Position numbers and translations under genes: made by a program. From positions 1,674,001-1,738,000 of the forward strand of contig NW_025963561.1 of assembly GCF_910591885.1 (NCBI RefSeq): a stretch of DNA of 64,000 nucleotides. The letters are read 5' to 3'. Of the stretch, positions 12,183 through 27,300 are shown one piece after another. The notes below the pieces were generated by a model that searched no databases, was not told the DNA's origin, and was given only the letters and a program-made list of their open reading frames with translations. The stretch is from Bombus terrestris. Taxonomy: Eukaryota; Arthropoda; Insecta; Hymenoptera; Apidae. The stretch's first letter is position 1. Each line of letters begins with the position of its first letter.

Positions 12183-15100
12183 TAGGTTATAACGTAATAG
12201 TATATAACGTTATACGTCATATAGTGATGCAATATATCGTTATACGTCATATAGTGAGGAGATTAAACGTTATAGGTCCTATAGTGATGGAATATAACGT
12301 TATACATTCTAACGTAATAGCATATAACGTTATACGTCATATTGTGATGCAATATATCGTTATACGTCCTATAGATATGCAATACAACGTTATACCTTAT
12401 AACCTAACAGTATATGACGTTATACATTATGACGTAATAGTATATAACGTTATACGTCATAACGTAATAGTATATAACGTTATACGTTATAACGTAATAG
12501 TATATAACGTTATACGTCATATAGTGATGCAATATATCGTTATACGACCGAAAGAGAGGCAATAAAACGTTATACGTCATATAGTGATGCGATATAACGT
12601 TATACGTAATAACGTAATAGTATATAACGTTATACGTAATAACGTAATAGTATATAACGTTATACGCCATATTGTGATGCAATATATCGTTATACGGCCT
12701 ATAGTTATGCAATACAACGTTATACCTTATAACCTAACAGTATATGACGTTATACCTTATAACGTAATAGTATACAACGTTATACGTCATAACGTAATTG
12801 TATATAACGTTATACGTTATAACGCAATAGTATATAACGTTATACGTCATATAGTGGTGCAATATATCGTTATACGTCATATAATGAGTCGATATAACGT
12901 TATACCATATAACCTAATAGTATATAAAGTTATACGACATAACGTAATAGAATATAACGTTATAGGTTATAACGTAATTGTATATAACGTTATACCTCAT
13001 GTTGTGATGCGATATAACTTTATACGTTATAGCATAATTGTATATAACGTGATACGTTATATAGTGGTGCAATATATCGTTATACGTCATATAATGATGC
13101 GATATAACGTTATACCATATAACCTAATAGTAAATAACGTTATACGACATAACGCAATAGAATATAACGTTATAGGTTATAACGTAATAGTATATAACGT
13201 TATACCTCATATTGTGATGCGATATAACGTTATACGTTATAACATAATTGTATATAACGTGATACGTCATAACGTAATAGTATATAACGTTATACGTCAT
13301 ATAGTGATGCAATATATCGTTATGCGACCGAAAGAGAGGCAATAAAACGTTATAAGCCATATTGTGATGCAATATATCGTTATACGTCCTATAGTTATGC
13401 AATACAACGTTATACGTTATAACCTAACAGTATATGACGTTATACCTTATAACGTAATAGTATATAACGTTATACGTCATAACGTAATAGTATATAACGT
13501 TATACGTCATATAGCGGTGCAATATAACGTTACAGGTCCTATAGTGATGGAATATAAGGTTATACATTATAACGTAATGGTATATAACGTTATACGTTAT
13601 AACGTAATAGTATATAACGTTATACGTCATATAGTGGTGCAATATATCGTTATACGTCATATAATGATGCGATATAACGTTATACCATATAACCTAATAG
13701 TAAATAACGTTATACGACATAACGCAATAGAATATAACGTTATAGGTTATAACGTAATAGTATATAACGTTGTACCTCATATTGTGATGCGATATAACTT
13801 TATACGTTATAACATAATTGTATATAACGTTATACGTCATATAGTGGTGCAATATTACGTTACAGGTCCTATAGTGATGGAATATAAGGTTATACATTAT
13901 AACGTAATGGTATATAACGTTATACGTTATAACGTGATTGTATATAACGCTATACGTTATAACGTATTAGTATATAAAGTTATCCGTCATATAGTGATGC
14001 AATTAATCGTTATACGTCATATAGAGATGCAATACAACGATATACACCCTATAGTGATGGAATATAACGTTATACATTATAACGTAATAGTTTATAACTA
14101 TATACGCCATATAGTGGTGCTATATATCGTTATACGCCATATAGAGATGCAATATAACGATATACGCCCTATAGTGATGCAATATAACGTTATACATTAT
14201 AACGTAATATTTTATAAGTTTATACGCCATATAGTGATGCAATATATCGTTATACGTCCTATAGTGATGCAATATATCGTTCTACGTCCTATAGTTATGC
14301 AATACAACGTTATACCTTATAACCTAACAGTATATGACGTTAAACCTTATAACGTAATAGTATATAACGTTATACGTCAAAACGTAATAGTATATAACGT
14401 TATACGTCATATAGAGGTGCAATGTAACGTTATAGGTCGTATAGTGATGGGATATACCGTTATAGTATATAACGTAATAGTATATAACGTTATGCCTTAT
14501 ACCGTAATAGTATATAACGTTTTACGTCATAACGTAATAGTATATAACGTTATACGTCATAACGTAATAGTATATAACGTTATACGTCATAACGTAATAG
14601 TATATAACGTTATACGTCATATAGTGGTACAATATAACGTTATAGGTCCTATAGTGATGGAATATAACGTTATTCATTATAACGTAATAGTATATAACGT
14701 TATACGTTATAACGTAATAGTAAATAACGTTATACGTTATAACGTAATAGTATATAACGTTATACGTCATATAGTGATGCAATATATCGTTATACGTCAT
14801 ATAGTGATGCGATATAATGTTATACCATATAACCTAATAGTATATAACGTTATACGTCATATAGTGATGCAATATATCGTTATACGTCATATAGTGATGC
14901 AATATAATGTTATACCTCATACTGTGATGCGATATAATTTTATACGTTATAACATAATTGTAAACAACGCGATACGTCATAACGTAATAGTATATAACGT
15001 TATACGTCATACAGTGATGCAATATATTGTTATACGACCGAAAGAGAGGCAATAAAACGTTATACGTCACAACGTAATAGTATAAAACATCGTACGTCAT

Positions 15101-16232
15101 ATAGTGATGCGATATAACGTTAAACGTAATAACGTAATGGTATATAACGCTATTCGTCATATAGTGGTGCACTATAACGTTATAGGTCCTACAGTGATGG
15201 AATATAACGTTATACATTATAACGTAATAGTATATAACGTTATACGCCATATAGTGATGCAATATGTCCTTATACGTCCTATAGTTATGCAATACAAAGT
15301 TATACCTTGTAATCTAATAGTATATGACGTTATACCTTACAATGTAATAGTATATAACGTTATACGTCATATAGTGATGCAATATATCGTTATACGTCAT
15401 ATAGTGATGCGATATAACGTTATAGGTCCTATAGTGATGGAATATAACGTTATAGTATAAAACGTAATAATTCATAACGTTACACGTCATAACGTAATAG
15501 TATATACCGTTATACGTCATATAGTGGTGCAATATAACGTTATAGGTCTCATAGTGATGGAATATAACGTTATACATTATAACGTAATAGTATATAACGT
15601 TATACGTCATATAGTGGTACAATATAACGTTATAGGTCCTATAGTGATGGAATATAACGTTATACATTATAACGTAATAGTATATAACGTTATACGTCAT
15701 AACGTAATAGTATATACCGTTATACGTCATATAGTGGTGCAATATAACGTTGTAGGCCTTATAGTGATGGAATATAACGTTATACATTATAACGTAATAG
15801 TATATAACGTTATACGTCATAACGTAATAGTATATGAAGTTATACGTCATAACGTAATAGTATATAACGTTATACATCATATAGTAATGCAATATAACGT
15901 TAAACGTTATAACGTAATAGTATAAAACATCGTACGTCATATAGTGATGCGATATAACGTTATACGTAATAACGTAATAGTATATAACGCTATACGTCAT
16001 ATAGTGGTGCACTATAACGTTATAGGTCCTACAGTGATGGAATATAACGTTATACATTATAACGTAATAGTGTATAAGTTCATACGCCATATAGTGATGC
16101 AATATAACGTTATACGTCCTATAGTGATGCAATACAACGTTATACGTCACAACATAATAGTATATAACGTTATACGTCATAGAGTGATGCAATATATCGT
16201 TATACGTCATATAGTGATGCGATATAACGTTA

Positions 16233-16285
16233 TACCATATAACCCAATAGTATATAACGACATAACGTAATAGAATATAACGTTA
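16233..16285 (+). other. 7-bp deletion junction 5
   Basis: Same 7-bp loss, after 16259; exactly 6699 bp from junction 2. Confidence 0.95.
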
Positions 16286-17545
16286 TAGGTTATAACGTAA
16301 TAGTATATAACGTTATACGTCATATAGTGATGTAACATATCGTTATACGTCATATAGTGTAGAGATTAAACGTTATCGGTCCTATAGTGATGGAATATAA
16401 CGTTATACATTCTAACGTAATAGCATATAACGTTATACGTCATATTGTGATGCAATATATCGTTATACGTCCTATAGATATGCAATACAACGTTATACCT
16501 TATAACCTAACAGTATATGACGTTATACATTATAACGTAATAGTATATAACGTTATACGTCATATAGTGATGCAATATATCGTTATACGTCATATAGTGA
16601 TGCGATATAACGTTATACCATATAACCTAATAGTATATAACGTTATACGACATAACGTAATATAATATATCGTTATAGGTTATAACGTAATAGTATATAA
16701 CGTTATACGTCATACAGTGATGCAATATATCGTTATACGTCATATAGTCATGCGATATAACGTTATACGTCATATAGTGATGCGATATAACGTTATACCT
16801 CATATTGTGATGCGATATAACTTTATACGTTATAACATAATTGTATACAACGTGATACGTCATAACGTAATAGTATATAACGTTATACGCCATATTGTGA
16901 TGCAATATATCGTTATACGACCGAAAGAGAGGCAATAAAACGTTATACGTCATATAGTGATGGGATATAACGTTATACGTAATAACGTAATAGTATATAA
17001 CGTTATACGTCAAAACGTAATAGTATATAACGTTATACGTCAAAACGTAATAGTATATAACGTTATACGTCATATAGAGGTGCAGTGTAACGTTAAACGT
17101 TATAACGTAATAGTATAAAACATCGTACGTCATTTACTGTTGAGATATAACGTTATACGTAATAACGCAATAGTATATAACGTTATACGTCATATAGAGG
17201 AGCAATATAACGTTATAGGTCTTATAGTGATGGAATATAACGTTATACATTATAACGTAATAGTATATAACGTTATACGTCATAACGTAATAGTATATGA
17301 AGTTATACGTCATAACGTAATAGTATATAACGTTATACATCATATTGTAATGCAATATAACGTTAAACGTTATAACGTAATAGTATAAAACATCGTACGC
17401 CATATAGTGATGCAATATAACGTTACACGTCCTATAGTGATGCAATACAACGTTATACGTCATAACATAATAATATATAACGTTATACGTCATAGAGTGA
17501 TGCAATATATCGTTATACGTCATATAGTGATGCGATATAACGTTA

Positions 17546-17598
17546 TACCATATAACCTTATAGTATATAACGACATTACGTAATAGAATATAACGTTA
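17546..17598 (+). other. 7-bp deletion junction 6
   Basis: Same 7-bp loss, after 17572; exactly 6699 bp from junction 3 and with the same ACATTACG variant. Confidence 0.95.
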
Positions 17599-18828
17599 TA
17601 GGTTATAACGTAATAGTATATAACGTTATACGTCATATAGTGATGCAATATATCGTTATACGTCATATAGTAAGGAGATTAAACGTTATAGGTCCTATAG
17701 TGATGGAATATAACGTTATACATTCTAACGTAATAGCATATAACGTTATACGTCATATTGTGATGCAATATATCGTTATACGTCCTATAGATATGCAATA
17801 CAACATTATACCTTATAACCTAACAGTATATGACGTTATACATTATGACGTAATAGTATATAACGTTATACGTCATAACGTAATAGTATATAACGTTATA
17901 CGTTATAACGTAATAGTATATAACGTTATACGTCATATAGTGATGCAATATATCGTTATACGACCGAAAGAGAGGCAATAAAACGTTATACGTCATATAG
18001 TGATGCGATATAACGTTATACGTAATAACGTAATAGTATATAACGTTATACGTAAAAACGTAATAGAATATAACGTTATAGGTTATAACGTAATAGTATA
18101 TAACGTTATACCTCATGTTGTGATGCGATATAACTTTATACGTTATTACATAATTGTATATAACGTGATACGTTATATAGTGGTGCAATATATCGTTATA
18201 CGTCATATAATGATGCGATATAACGTTATACCATATAACCTAATAGTAAATAACGTTATACGACATAACGCAATAGAATATAACGTTATAGGTTATAACG
18301 TAATAGTATATAACGTTATACCTCATATTGTGATGCGATATAACGTTATACGTTATAACATAATTGTATATAACGTGATACGTCATAAAGTAATAGTGTA
18401 TAACGTTATACGTCATATAGTGATGCAATATATCGTTATGCGACCGAGAGAGAGGCAATAAAACGTTATACGCCATATTGTGATGCAATATATCGTTATA
18501 CGTCCTATAGTTATGCAATACAACGATATACGTTATAACCTAACAGTATATGACGTTATACCTTATAACGTAATAGTATATAACGTTATACGTCATAACG
18601 TAATAGTATATAACGTTATACGTCATAACGTAATAGTATATGACGTTATACGTCATAACGTAATAGTATATAACGTTATACATCATATTGTAATGCAATA
18701 TAACGTTACACGTCCTATAGTGATGCAATACAACGTTATACGTCATAACATAATAATATATAACGTTATACGTCATAGAGTGATGCAATATATCGTTATA
18801 CGTCATATAGTGATGCGATATAACGTTA

Positions 18829-18881
18829 TACCATATAACCTTATAGTATATAACGACATTACGTAATAGAATATAACGTTA
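18829..18881 (+). other. 7-bp deletion junction 7
   Basis: Same 7-bp loss, after 18855; exactly 6699 bp from junction 4. Confidence 0.95.
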
Positions 18882-19241
18882 TAGGTTATAACGTAATAGT
18901 ATATAACGTTATACGTCATATAGTGATGCAATATATCGTTATACGTCATATAGTGAGGAGATTAAACGTTATAGGTCCTATAGTGATGGAATATAACGTT
19001 ATACATTCTAACGTAATAGCATATAACGTTATACGTCACATTGTGATGCAATATATCGTTATACGTCCTATAGATATGCAATACAACGTTATACCTTATA
19101 ACCTAACAGTATATGACGTTATACATTATGACGTAATAGTATATAACGTTATACGTCATAACGTAATAGTATATAACGTTATACGTTATAACGTAATAGT
19201 ATATAACGTTATACGTCATATAGTGATGCAATATATCGTTA

Positions 19242-19541
19242 TACGACCGAAAGAGAGGCAATAAAACGTTATACGTCATATAGTGATGCGATATAACGTT
19301 ATACGTAATAACGTAATAGTATATAACGTTATACGTAATAACGTAATAGTATATAACGTTATACGTCATATAGTGATGCAATATATCGTTATACGACCGA
19401 AAGAGAGGCAATAAAACGTTATACGTCATATAGTGATGCGATATAACGTTATACGTAATAACGTAATAGTATATAACGTTATACGTAATAACGTAATAGT
19501 ATATAACGTTATACGCCATATTGTGATGCAATATATCGTTA
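19242..19541 (+). repeat. 150-bp tandem duplication inside HOR copy B
   Basis: The five-monomer set 19242-19391 is repeated at 19392-19541. It starts with the purine-rich monomer, then one GATGCGA class B monomer and two TACGTAATAACG monomers. Copy A has the set once (from 12543) and copy C once (from 23735), so the duplication is specific to B. It brings two purine-rich monomers to 150 bp apart, the closest pair in the window. Confidence 0.9.
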
Positions 19542-22430
19542 TACGGCCTATAGTTATGCAATACAACGTTATACCTTATAACCTAACAGTATATGACGTT
19601 ATACCTTATAACGTAATAGTATACAACGTTATACGTCATAACGTAATTGTATATAACGTTATACGTTATAACGCAATAGTATATAACGTTATACGTCATA
19701 TAGTGGTGCAATATATCGTTATACGTCATATAATGAGTCGATATAACGTTATACCATATAACCTAATAGTAAATAACGTTATACGACATAACGCAATAGA
19801 ATATAACGTTATAGGTTATAACGTAATAGTATATAACGTTATACCTCATATTGTGATGCGATATAACGTTATACGTTATAACATAATTGTATATAACGTG
19901 ATACGTCATAACGTAATAGTATATAACGTTATACGTCATATAGTGATGCAATATATCGTTATGCGACCGAAAGAGAGGCAATAAAACGTTATACGCCATA
20001 TTGTGATGCAATATATCGTTATACGTCCTATAGTTATGCAATACAACGTTATACGTTATAACCTAACAGTATATGACGTTATACCTTATAACGTAATAGT
20101 ATATAACGTTATACGTCATAGCGTAATAGTATATAACGTTATACGTCATATAGCGGTGCAATATAACGTTACAGGTCCTATAGTGATGGAATATAATGTT
20201 ATACATTATAACGTAATGGTATATAACGTTATACGTTATAACGTAATAGTATATAACGTTATACGTCATATAGTGGTGCAATATATCGTTATACGTTATA
20301 TAATGATGCGATATAACGTTATACCATATAACCTAATAGTAAATAACGTTATACGACATAACGCAATAGAATATAACGTTATAGGTTATAACGTAATAGT
20401 ATATAACGTTGTACCTCATATTGTGATGCGATATAACTTTATACGTTATAACATAATTGTATATAACGTTATACGTCATATAGTGGTGCAATATAACGTT
20501 ACAGGTCCTATAGTGATGGAATATAAGGTTATACATTATAACGTAATGGTATATAACGTTATACGTTATAACGTGATTGTATATAACGCTATACGTTATA
20601 ACGTATTAGTATATAAAGTTATACGTCCTATAGTGATGCAATATATCGTTCTACGTCCTATAGTTATGCAATACAACGTTATACCTTATAACCTAACAGT
20701 ATATGACGTTAAACCTTATAACGTAATAGTATATAACGTTATACGTCAAAACGTAATAGTATATAACGTTATACGTCATATAGAGGTGCAATGTAACGTT
20801 ATAGGTCGTATAGTGATGGGATATACCGTTATAGTATATAACGTAATAGTATATAACGTTATGCCTTATACCGTAATAGTATATAACGTTTTACGTCATA
20901 ACGTAATAGTATATAACGTTATACGTCATAACGTAATAGTATATAACGTTATACGTCATATAGTGATGCAATATAACGTTATAGGTCCTATAGTGATGGA
21001 ATATAACGTTATTCATTATAACGTAATAGTATATAACGTTATACGTTATAACGTAATAGTATATAACGTTATACGTTATAACGTAATAGTATATAACGTT
21101 ATACGTCATAACGTAATAGTATATAACGTTATACGTCATATAGTGGTGCAATATAACGTTATAGGTCCTATAGTGATGGAATATAACGTTATTCATTATA
21201 ACGTAATAGTATATAACGTTTTACGTCATAACGTAATAGTATATAACGTTATACGTCATAACGTAATAGTATATAACGTTATACGTCATATAGTGATGCA
21301 ATATAACGTTATAGGTCCTATAGTGATGGAATATAACGTTATTCATTATAACGTAATAGTATATAACGTTATACGTTATAACCTAATAGTATATAACGTT
21401 ATACGACATAACGTAATAGAATATAACGTTATAGGTTATAACGTAATAGTATATAACGTTATACGTCATATAGTGATGCAATATATCGTTATACGTCATA
21501 TAGTGATGCAATATAATGTTATACCTCATACTGTGATGCGATATAATTTTATACGTTATAACATAATTGTATACAACGCGATACGTCATAACGTAATAGT
21601 ATATAACGTTATACGTCATACAGTGATGCAATATATTGTTATACGACCGAAAGAGAGGCAATAAAACGTTATACGTCACAACGTAATAGTATAAAACATC
21701 GTACGTCATATAGTGATGCGATATAACGTTAAACGTAATAACGTAATGGTATATAACGCTATTCGTCATATAGTGGTGCACTATAACGTTATAGGTCCTA
21801 CAGTGATGGAATATAACGTTATACATTATAACGTAATAGTATATAACGTTATACGTCATAACGTAATAGTATATAACGTTATACGTCATAACGTAATAGT
21901 ATATAACGTTATGCATCATATAGTAATGCAATATAACGGTAAACGTTATAACGTAATAGTATAAAACATCGCACGTCATATAGTGATGCGATATAACGTT
22001 ATACGTAATAACGTAATGGTATATAACGCTATACGTCATATAGTGGTGCACTATAACGTTATAGGTCCTACAGTGATGGAATATGACGTTATACATTATA
22101 ACGTAATAGTATATAACGTTATACGCCATATAGTGATGCAATATGTCCTTATACGTCCTATAGTTATGCAATACAAAGTTATACCTTGTAATCTAATAGT
22201 ATATGACGTTATACCTTACAATGTAATAGTATATAACGTTATACGTCATATAGTGATGCAATATATCGTTATACGTCATATAGTGATGCGATATAACGTT
22301 ATAGGTCCTATAGTGATGGAATATAACGTTATAGTATAAAACGTAATAATACATAACGTTACACGTCATAACGTAATAGTATATACCGTTATACGTCATA
22401 TAGTGGTGCAATATAACGTTATAGGTCTCA

Positions 22431-25400
22431 TAGTGATGGAATATAACGTTATACATTATAACGTAATAGTATATAACGTTATACGTCATAACGTAATAGT
22501 ATATAACGTTATAGGCCTTATAGTGATGGAATATAACGTTATACATTATAACGTAATAGTATATAACGTTATACGTCATATAGAGGTGCAATATAACGTT
22601 ATAGGCCTTATAGTGATGGAATATAACGTTATACATTATAACGTAATAGTATATAACGTTATACGTCATAACGTAATAGTATATAACGTTATAGGCCTTA
22701 TAGTGATGGAATATAACGTTATACATTATAACGTAATAGTATATAACGTTATACGTCATAACGTAATAGTACATAAAGTTATACGTCATAACGTAATAGT
22801 ATATAACGTTATACGTCATATAGAGGTGCAGTATAACGTTATAGGCCTTATAGTGATGGAATATAACGATATACATCATAACGTAATAGTATATAACGTT
22901 ATACGTCATAACGTAATAGTATATAACGTTATACGACATAACGTAATAGTATATAACGTTATACATCATATTGTAATGCAATATAACGTTAAACGTTATA
23001 ACGTAATAGTATAAAACATCGTACGCCATATAGTGATGCAATATAACGTTACACGTCCTATAGTGATGCAATACAACGTTATACGTCATAACATAATAAT
23101 ATATAACGTTATACGTCATAGAGTGATGCAATATATCGTTATACGTCATATAGTGATGCGATATAACGTTATACCATATAACCTTATAGTATATAACGAC
23201 ATTACGTAATAGAATATAACGTTATAGGTTATAACGTAATAGTATATAACGTTATACGTCATATAGTGATGCAATATATCGTTATACGTCATATAGTGAG
23301 GAGATTAAGCGTTATAGGTCCTATAGTGATGGAATATAACGTTATACATTCTAACGTAATAGCATATAACGTTATACGTCATATTGTGATGCAATATATC
23401 GTTATACGTCCTATAGATATGCAATACAACGTTATACCTTATAACCTAACAGTATATGACGTTATACATTATGACGTAATAGTATATAACGTTATACGTC
23501 ATAACGTAATAGTATATAACGTTATACGTTATAACGTAATAGTATATAACGTTATACGTCATATAGTGATGCAATATATCGTTATACGTCATATAGTGAT
23601 GCAATATAACGTTATACCTCATATTGTGATGCGATATAACTTTATACGTTATAACATAATTGTATATAACGTGATACGTCATAACGTAATAGTATATAAC
23701 GTTATACGTCATATAGTGATGCAATATATCGTTATACGACCGAAAGAGAGGCAATAAAACGTTATACGTCATATAGTGATGCGATATAACGTTATACGTA
23801 ATAACGTAATAGTATATAACGTTATACGTAATAACGTAATAGTATATAACGTTATACGCCATATTGTGATGCAATATATCGTTATACGGCCTATAGCTAT
23901 GCAATACAACGTTATACCTTATAACCTAACAGTATATGACGTTATACCTTATAACGTAATAGTATACAACGTTATACGTCATAACGTAATTGTATATAAC
24001 GTTATACGTTATAACGTAATAGTATATAACGTTATACGTCATATAGTGGTGCAATATATCGTCATACGTCATATAATGAGTCGATATAACGTTATACCAT
24101 ATAACCTAATGGTATATAAAGTTATACGACATAACGTAATAGAATATAACGTTATAGGTTATAACGTAATAGTATATAACGTTATACCTCATGTTGTGAT
24201 GCGATATGACTTTATACGTTATAACATAATTGTATATAACGTGATACGTTATATAGTGGTGCAATATATCGTTATACGTCATATAATGATGCGATATAAC
24301 GTTATACCATATAACCTAATAGTAAATAACGTTATACGACATAACGCAATAGAATATAACGTTATAGGTTATAACGTAATAGTATATAACGTTATACCGC
24401 ATATTGTGATGCGATATAACGTTATACGTTATAACATAATTGTATATAACGTGATACGTCATAACGTAATAGTATATAACGTTATACGTCATATAGTGAT
24501 GCAATATATCGTTATGCGACCGAAAGAGAGGCAATAAAACGTTATACGCCATATTGTGATGCAATATATCGTTATACGTCCTATAGTTATGCAATACAAC
24601 GTTATACGTTATAACCTAACAGTATATGACGTTATACCTTATAACGTAATAGTATATAACGTTATACGTCATAACGTAATAGTATATAACGTTATACGTC
24701 ATATAGTGGTGCAATATAACGTTACAGGTCCTATAGTGATGGAATATAAGGTTATACATTATAACGTAATGGTATATAACGTATAACGTTATAACGTAAT
24801 AGTATATAACATTATACGTCATATAGTGGTGCAATATATCGTTATACGTCATATAATGATGCGATATAACGTTATACCATATAACCTAATAGTAAATAAC
24901 GTTATACGACATAACGTAATAGAATATAACGTTATAGGTTATAACGTAATAGTATATAACGTTATACCTCATATTGTGATGCGATATAACTTTATACGTT
25001 ATAACATAATTGTATATAACGTTATACGTCATATAGTGGTGCAATATAACGTTACAGGTCCTATAGTGATGGAATATAAGGTTATACATTATAACGTAAT
25101 GGTATATAACGTTATACGTTATAACGTGATTGTATATAACGCTATACGTTATAACGTATTAGTATATAAAGTTATCCGTCATATAGTGATGCAATTAATC
25201 GTTATACGTCATATAGAGATGCAATACAACGATATACACCCTATAGTGATGGAATATAACGTTATACATTATAACGTAATAGTTTATAACTATATACGCC
25301 ATATAGTGGTGCTATATATCGTTATACGCCATATAGAGATGCAATATAACGATATACGCCCTATAGTGATGGAATATAACGTTATACATTATAACGTAAT

Positions 25401-27060
25401 ATTTTATAAGTTTATACGCTATATAGTGATGCAATATATCGTTATACGTCCTATAGTGATGCAATATATCGTTCTACGTCCTATAGTTATGCAATACAAC
25501 GTTATACCTTATAACCTAACAGTATATGACGTTAAACCTTATAACGTAATAGTATATAACGTTATACGTCAAAACGTAATAGTATATAACGTTATACGTC
25601 ATATAGAGGTGCAATGTAACGTTATAGGTCGTATAGTGATGGAATATACCGTTATAGTATATAACGTAATAGTATATAACGTTATGCCTTATACCGTAAT
25701 AGTATATAACGTTTTACTTCATAACGTAATAGTATATAACGTTATACGTCATAACGTAATAGTATATAACGTTATACGTCATATAGTGATGCAATATAAC
25801 GTTATAGGTCCTATAGTGATGGAATATAACGTTATTCATTATAACGTAATAGTATATAACGTTATACGTTATAACGTAATAGTATATAACGTTATACGTT
25901 ATAACGTAATAGTATATAACGTTATACGTCATAACGTAATAGTAAATAACGTTATACGTTATAACGTAACAGTATATAACGTTATACGTCATATAGTGAT
26001 GCAATATATCGTTATACGTCATATAGTGATGCGATATAATGTTATACCATATAACCTAATAGTATATAACGTTATACGACATAACGTAATAGAATATAAC
26101 GTTATAGGTTATAACGTAATAGTATATAACGTTATACGTCATATAGTGATGCAATATATCGTTATACGTCATATAGTGATGCAATATAATGTTATACCTC
26201 ATATTGTGATGCGATATAATTTTATACGTTATAACATAATTGTATACAACGCGATACGTCATAGCGTAATAGTATATAACGTTATACGTCATACAGTGAT
26301 GCAATATATTGTTATACGACCGAAAGAGTGGCAATAAAACGTTATACGTCACAACGTAATAGTATAAAACATCGTACGTCATATAGTGATGCGATATAAC
26401 GTTAAACGTAATAACGTAATGGTATATAACGCTATTCGTCATATAGTGGTGCACTATAACGTTATAGGTCCTACAGTGATGGAATATATCGTTATACATT
26501 ATAACGTAATAGTATATAACGTTATACGTCATAACGTAATAGTATATAACGTTATACGTCATAACGTAATAGTATATAACGTTATGCATCATATAGTAAT
26601 GCAATATAACGGTAAACGTTATAACGTAATAGTATAAAACATCGCACGTCATATAGTGATGCGATATAACGTTATACGTAATAACGTAATGGTATATAAC
26701 GCTATACGTCATATAGTGGTGCACTATAACGTTATAGGTCCTACAGTGATGGAATATGACGTTATACATTATAACGTAATAGTATATAACGTTATACGCC
26801 ATATAGTGATGCAATATGTCGTTATACGTCCTATAGTTATGCAATACAAAGTTATACCTTGTAATCTAATAGTATATGACGTTATACCTTACAATGTAAT
26901 AGTATATAACGTTATACGTCATATAGTGATGCAATATATCGTTATACGTCATATAGTGATGCGATATAACGTTATAGGTCCTATAGTGATGGAATATAAC
27001 GTTATAGTATAAAACGTAATAATACATAACGTTACACGTCATAACGTAATAGTATATACC
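22431..27060 (+). repeat. Large higher-order repeat, copy C (shortened)
   Basis: The monomer order from 23266 to about 27013 follows copies A and B: offset 11192 bp to A between 23776 and 24556 with no length change, and 4673 bp to B at 26386. It carries only the last 7-bp deletion (after 23198), so two of the three 1.28-kb sub-units are missing. It retains the AGAGATGCA cluster (25200-25360) and the 270-bp segment (26375-26644). Its first 500 bp are short class B/class A cycles. Confidence 0.8.
23172..23224 (+). other. 7-bp deletion junction 8 (last)
   Basis: Same 7-bp loss, after 23198, with ACATTACG. No further copy occurs in the remaining 40.8 kb. Confidence 0.95.
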
Positions 27061-27300
27061 GTTATACGTCATATAGTGGTGCAATATAACGTTATAGGTC
27101 TCATAGTGATGGAATATAACGTTATACATTATAACGTAATAGTATATAACGTTATACGTCATATAGTGGTACAATATAACGTTATAGGTCCTATAGTGAT
27201 GGAATATAACGTTATACATTATAACGTAATAGTATATAACGTTATACGTCATAACGTAATAGTATATAACGTTATACGTCATAACGTAATAGTATATAAC

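Larger units (their letters stand above)
9121..15819 (+). repeat. Large higher-order repeat, copy A
   Basis: Matches copy B at an offset of 6699 bp from about 9121 to about 12690, carrying the same three 7-bp deletions (after 9560, 10873 and 12156). The deletions are 1313 and 1283 bp apart and mark tandem sub-units. Later offsets to B change stepwise to 6849, 6639 and eventually 6879 bp as single multi-monomer indels occur in one copy or the other. It contains six purine-rich monomers (10217, 11260, 11740, 12543, 13323, 15033) and one AGAGATGCA cluster near 14010-14180. Relative to B and C it lacks a 270-bp segment after about 15103. Boundaries are approximate. Confidence 0.85.
15820..22430 (+). 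repeat. Large higher-order repeat, copy B
   Basis: Second copy of the 6.7-kb unit. Deletions recur after 16259, 17572 and 18855. Differences from copy A are a 150-bp tandem duplication (19242-19541), loss of seven monomers (210 bp) after about 19750, loss of the AGAGATGCA cluster near 20620, and extra short cycles between about 20880 and 21400. It keeps the 270-bp segment at 21702-21971 that copy A lacks. The right limit is approximate because its tail differs from that of A. Confidence 0.85.
3691..25370 (+). repeat. AGAGATGCA/AACGATA monomer pairs
   Basis: Class B variants with AGAGATGCA and ends AACGATA. They occur as pairs, 120 bp apart, at 3691 and 3811, 6811 and 6931, 8784 and 8904, about 14013 and 14133, and about 25206 and 25326. 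They lie within runs whose class A monomers have TTTATAA in place of GTATATAA. They are seen only in the first 26 kb: in each alpha block and in HOR copies A and C. HOR copy B has lost them. Confidence 0.85.
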
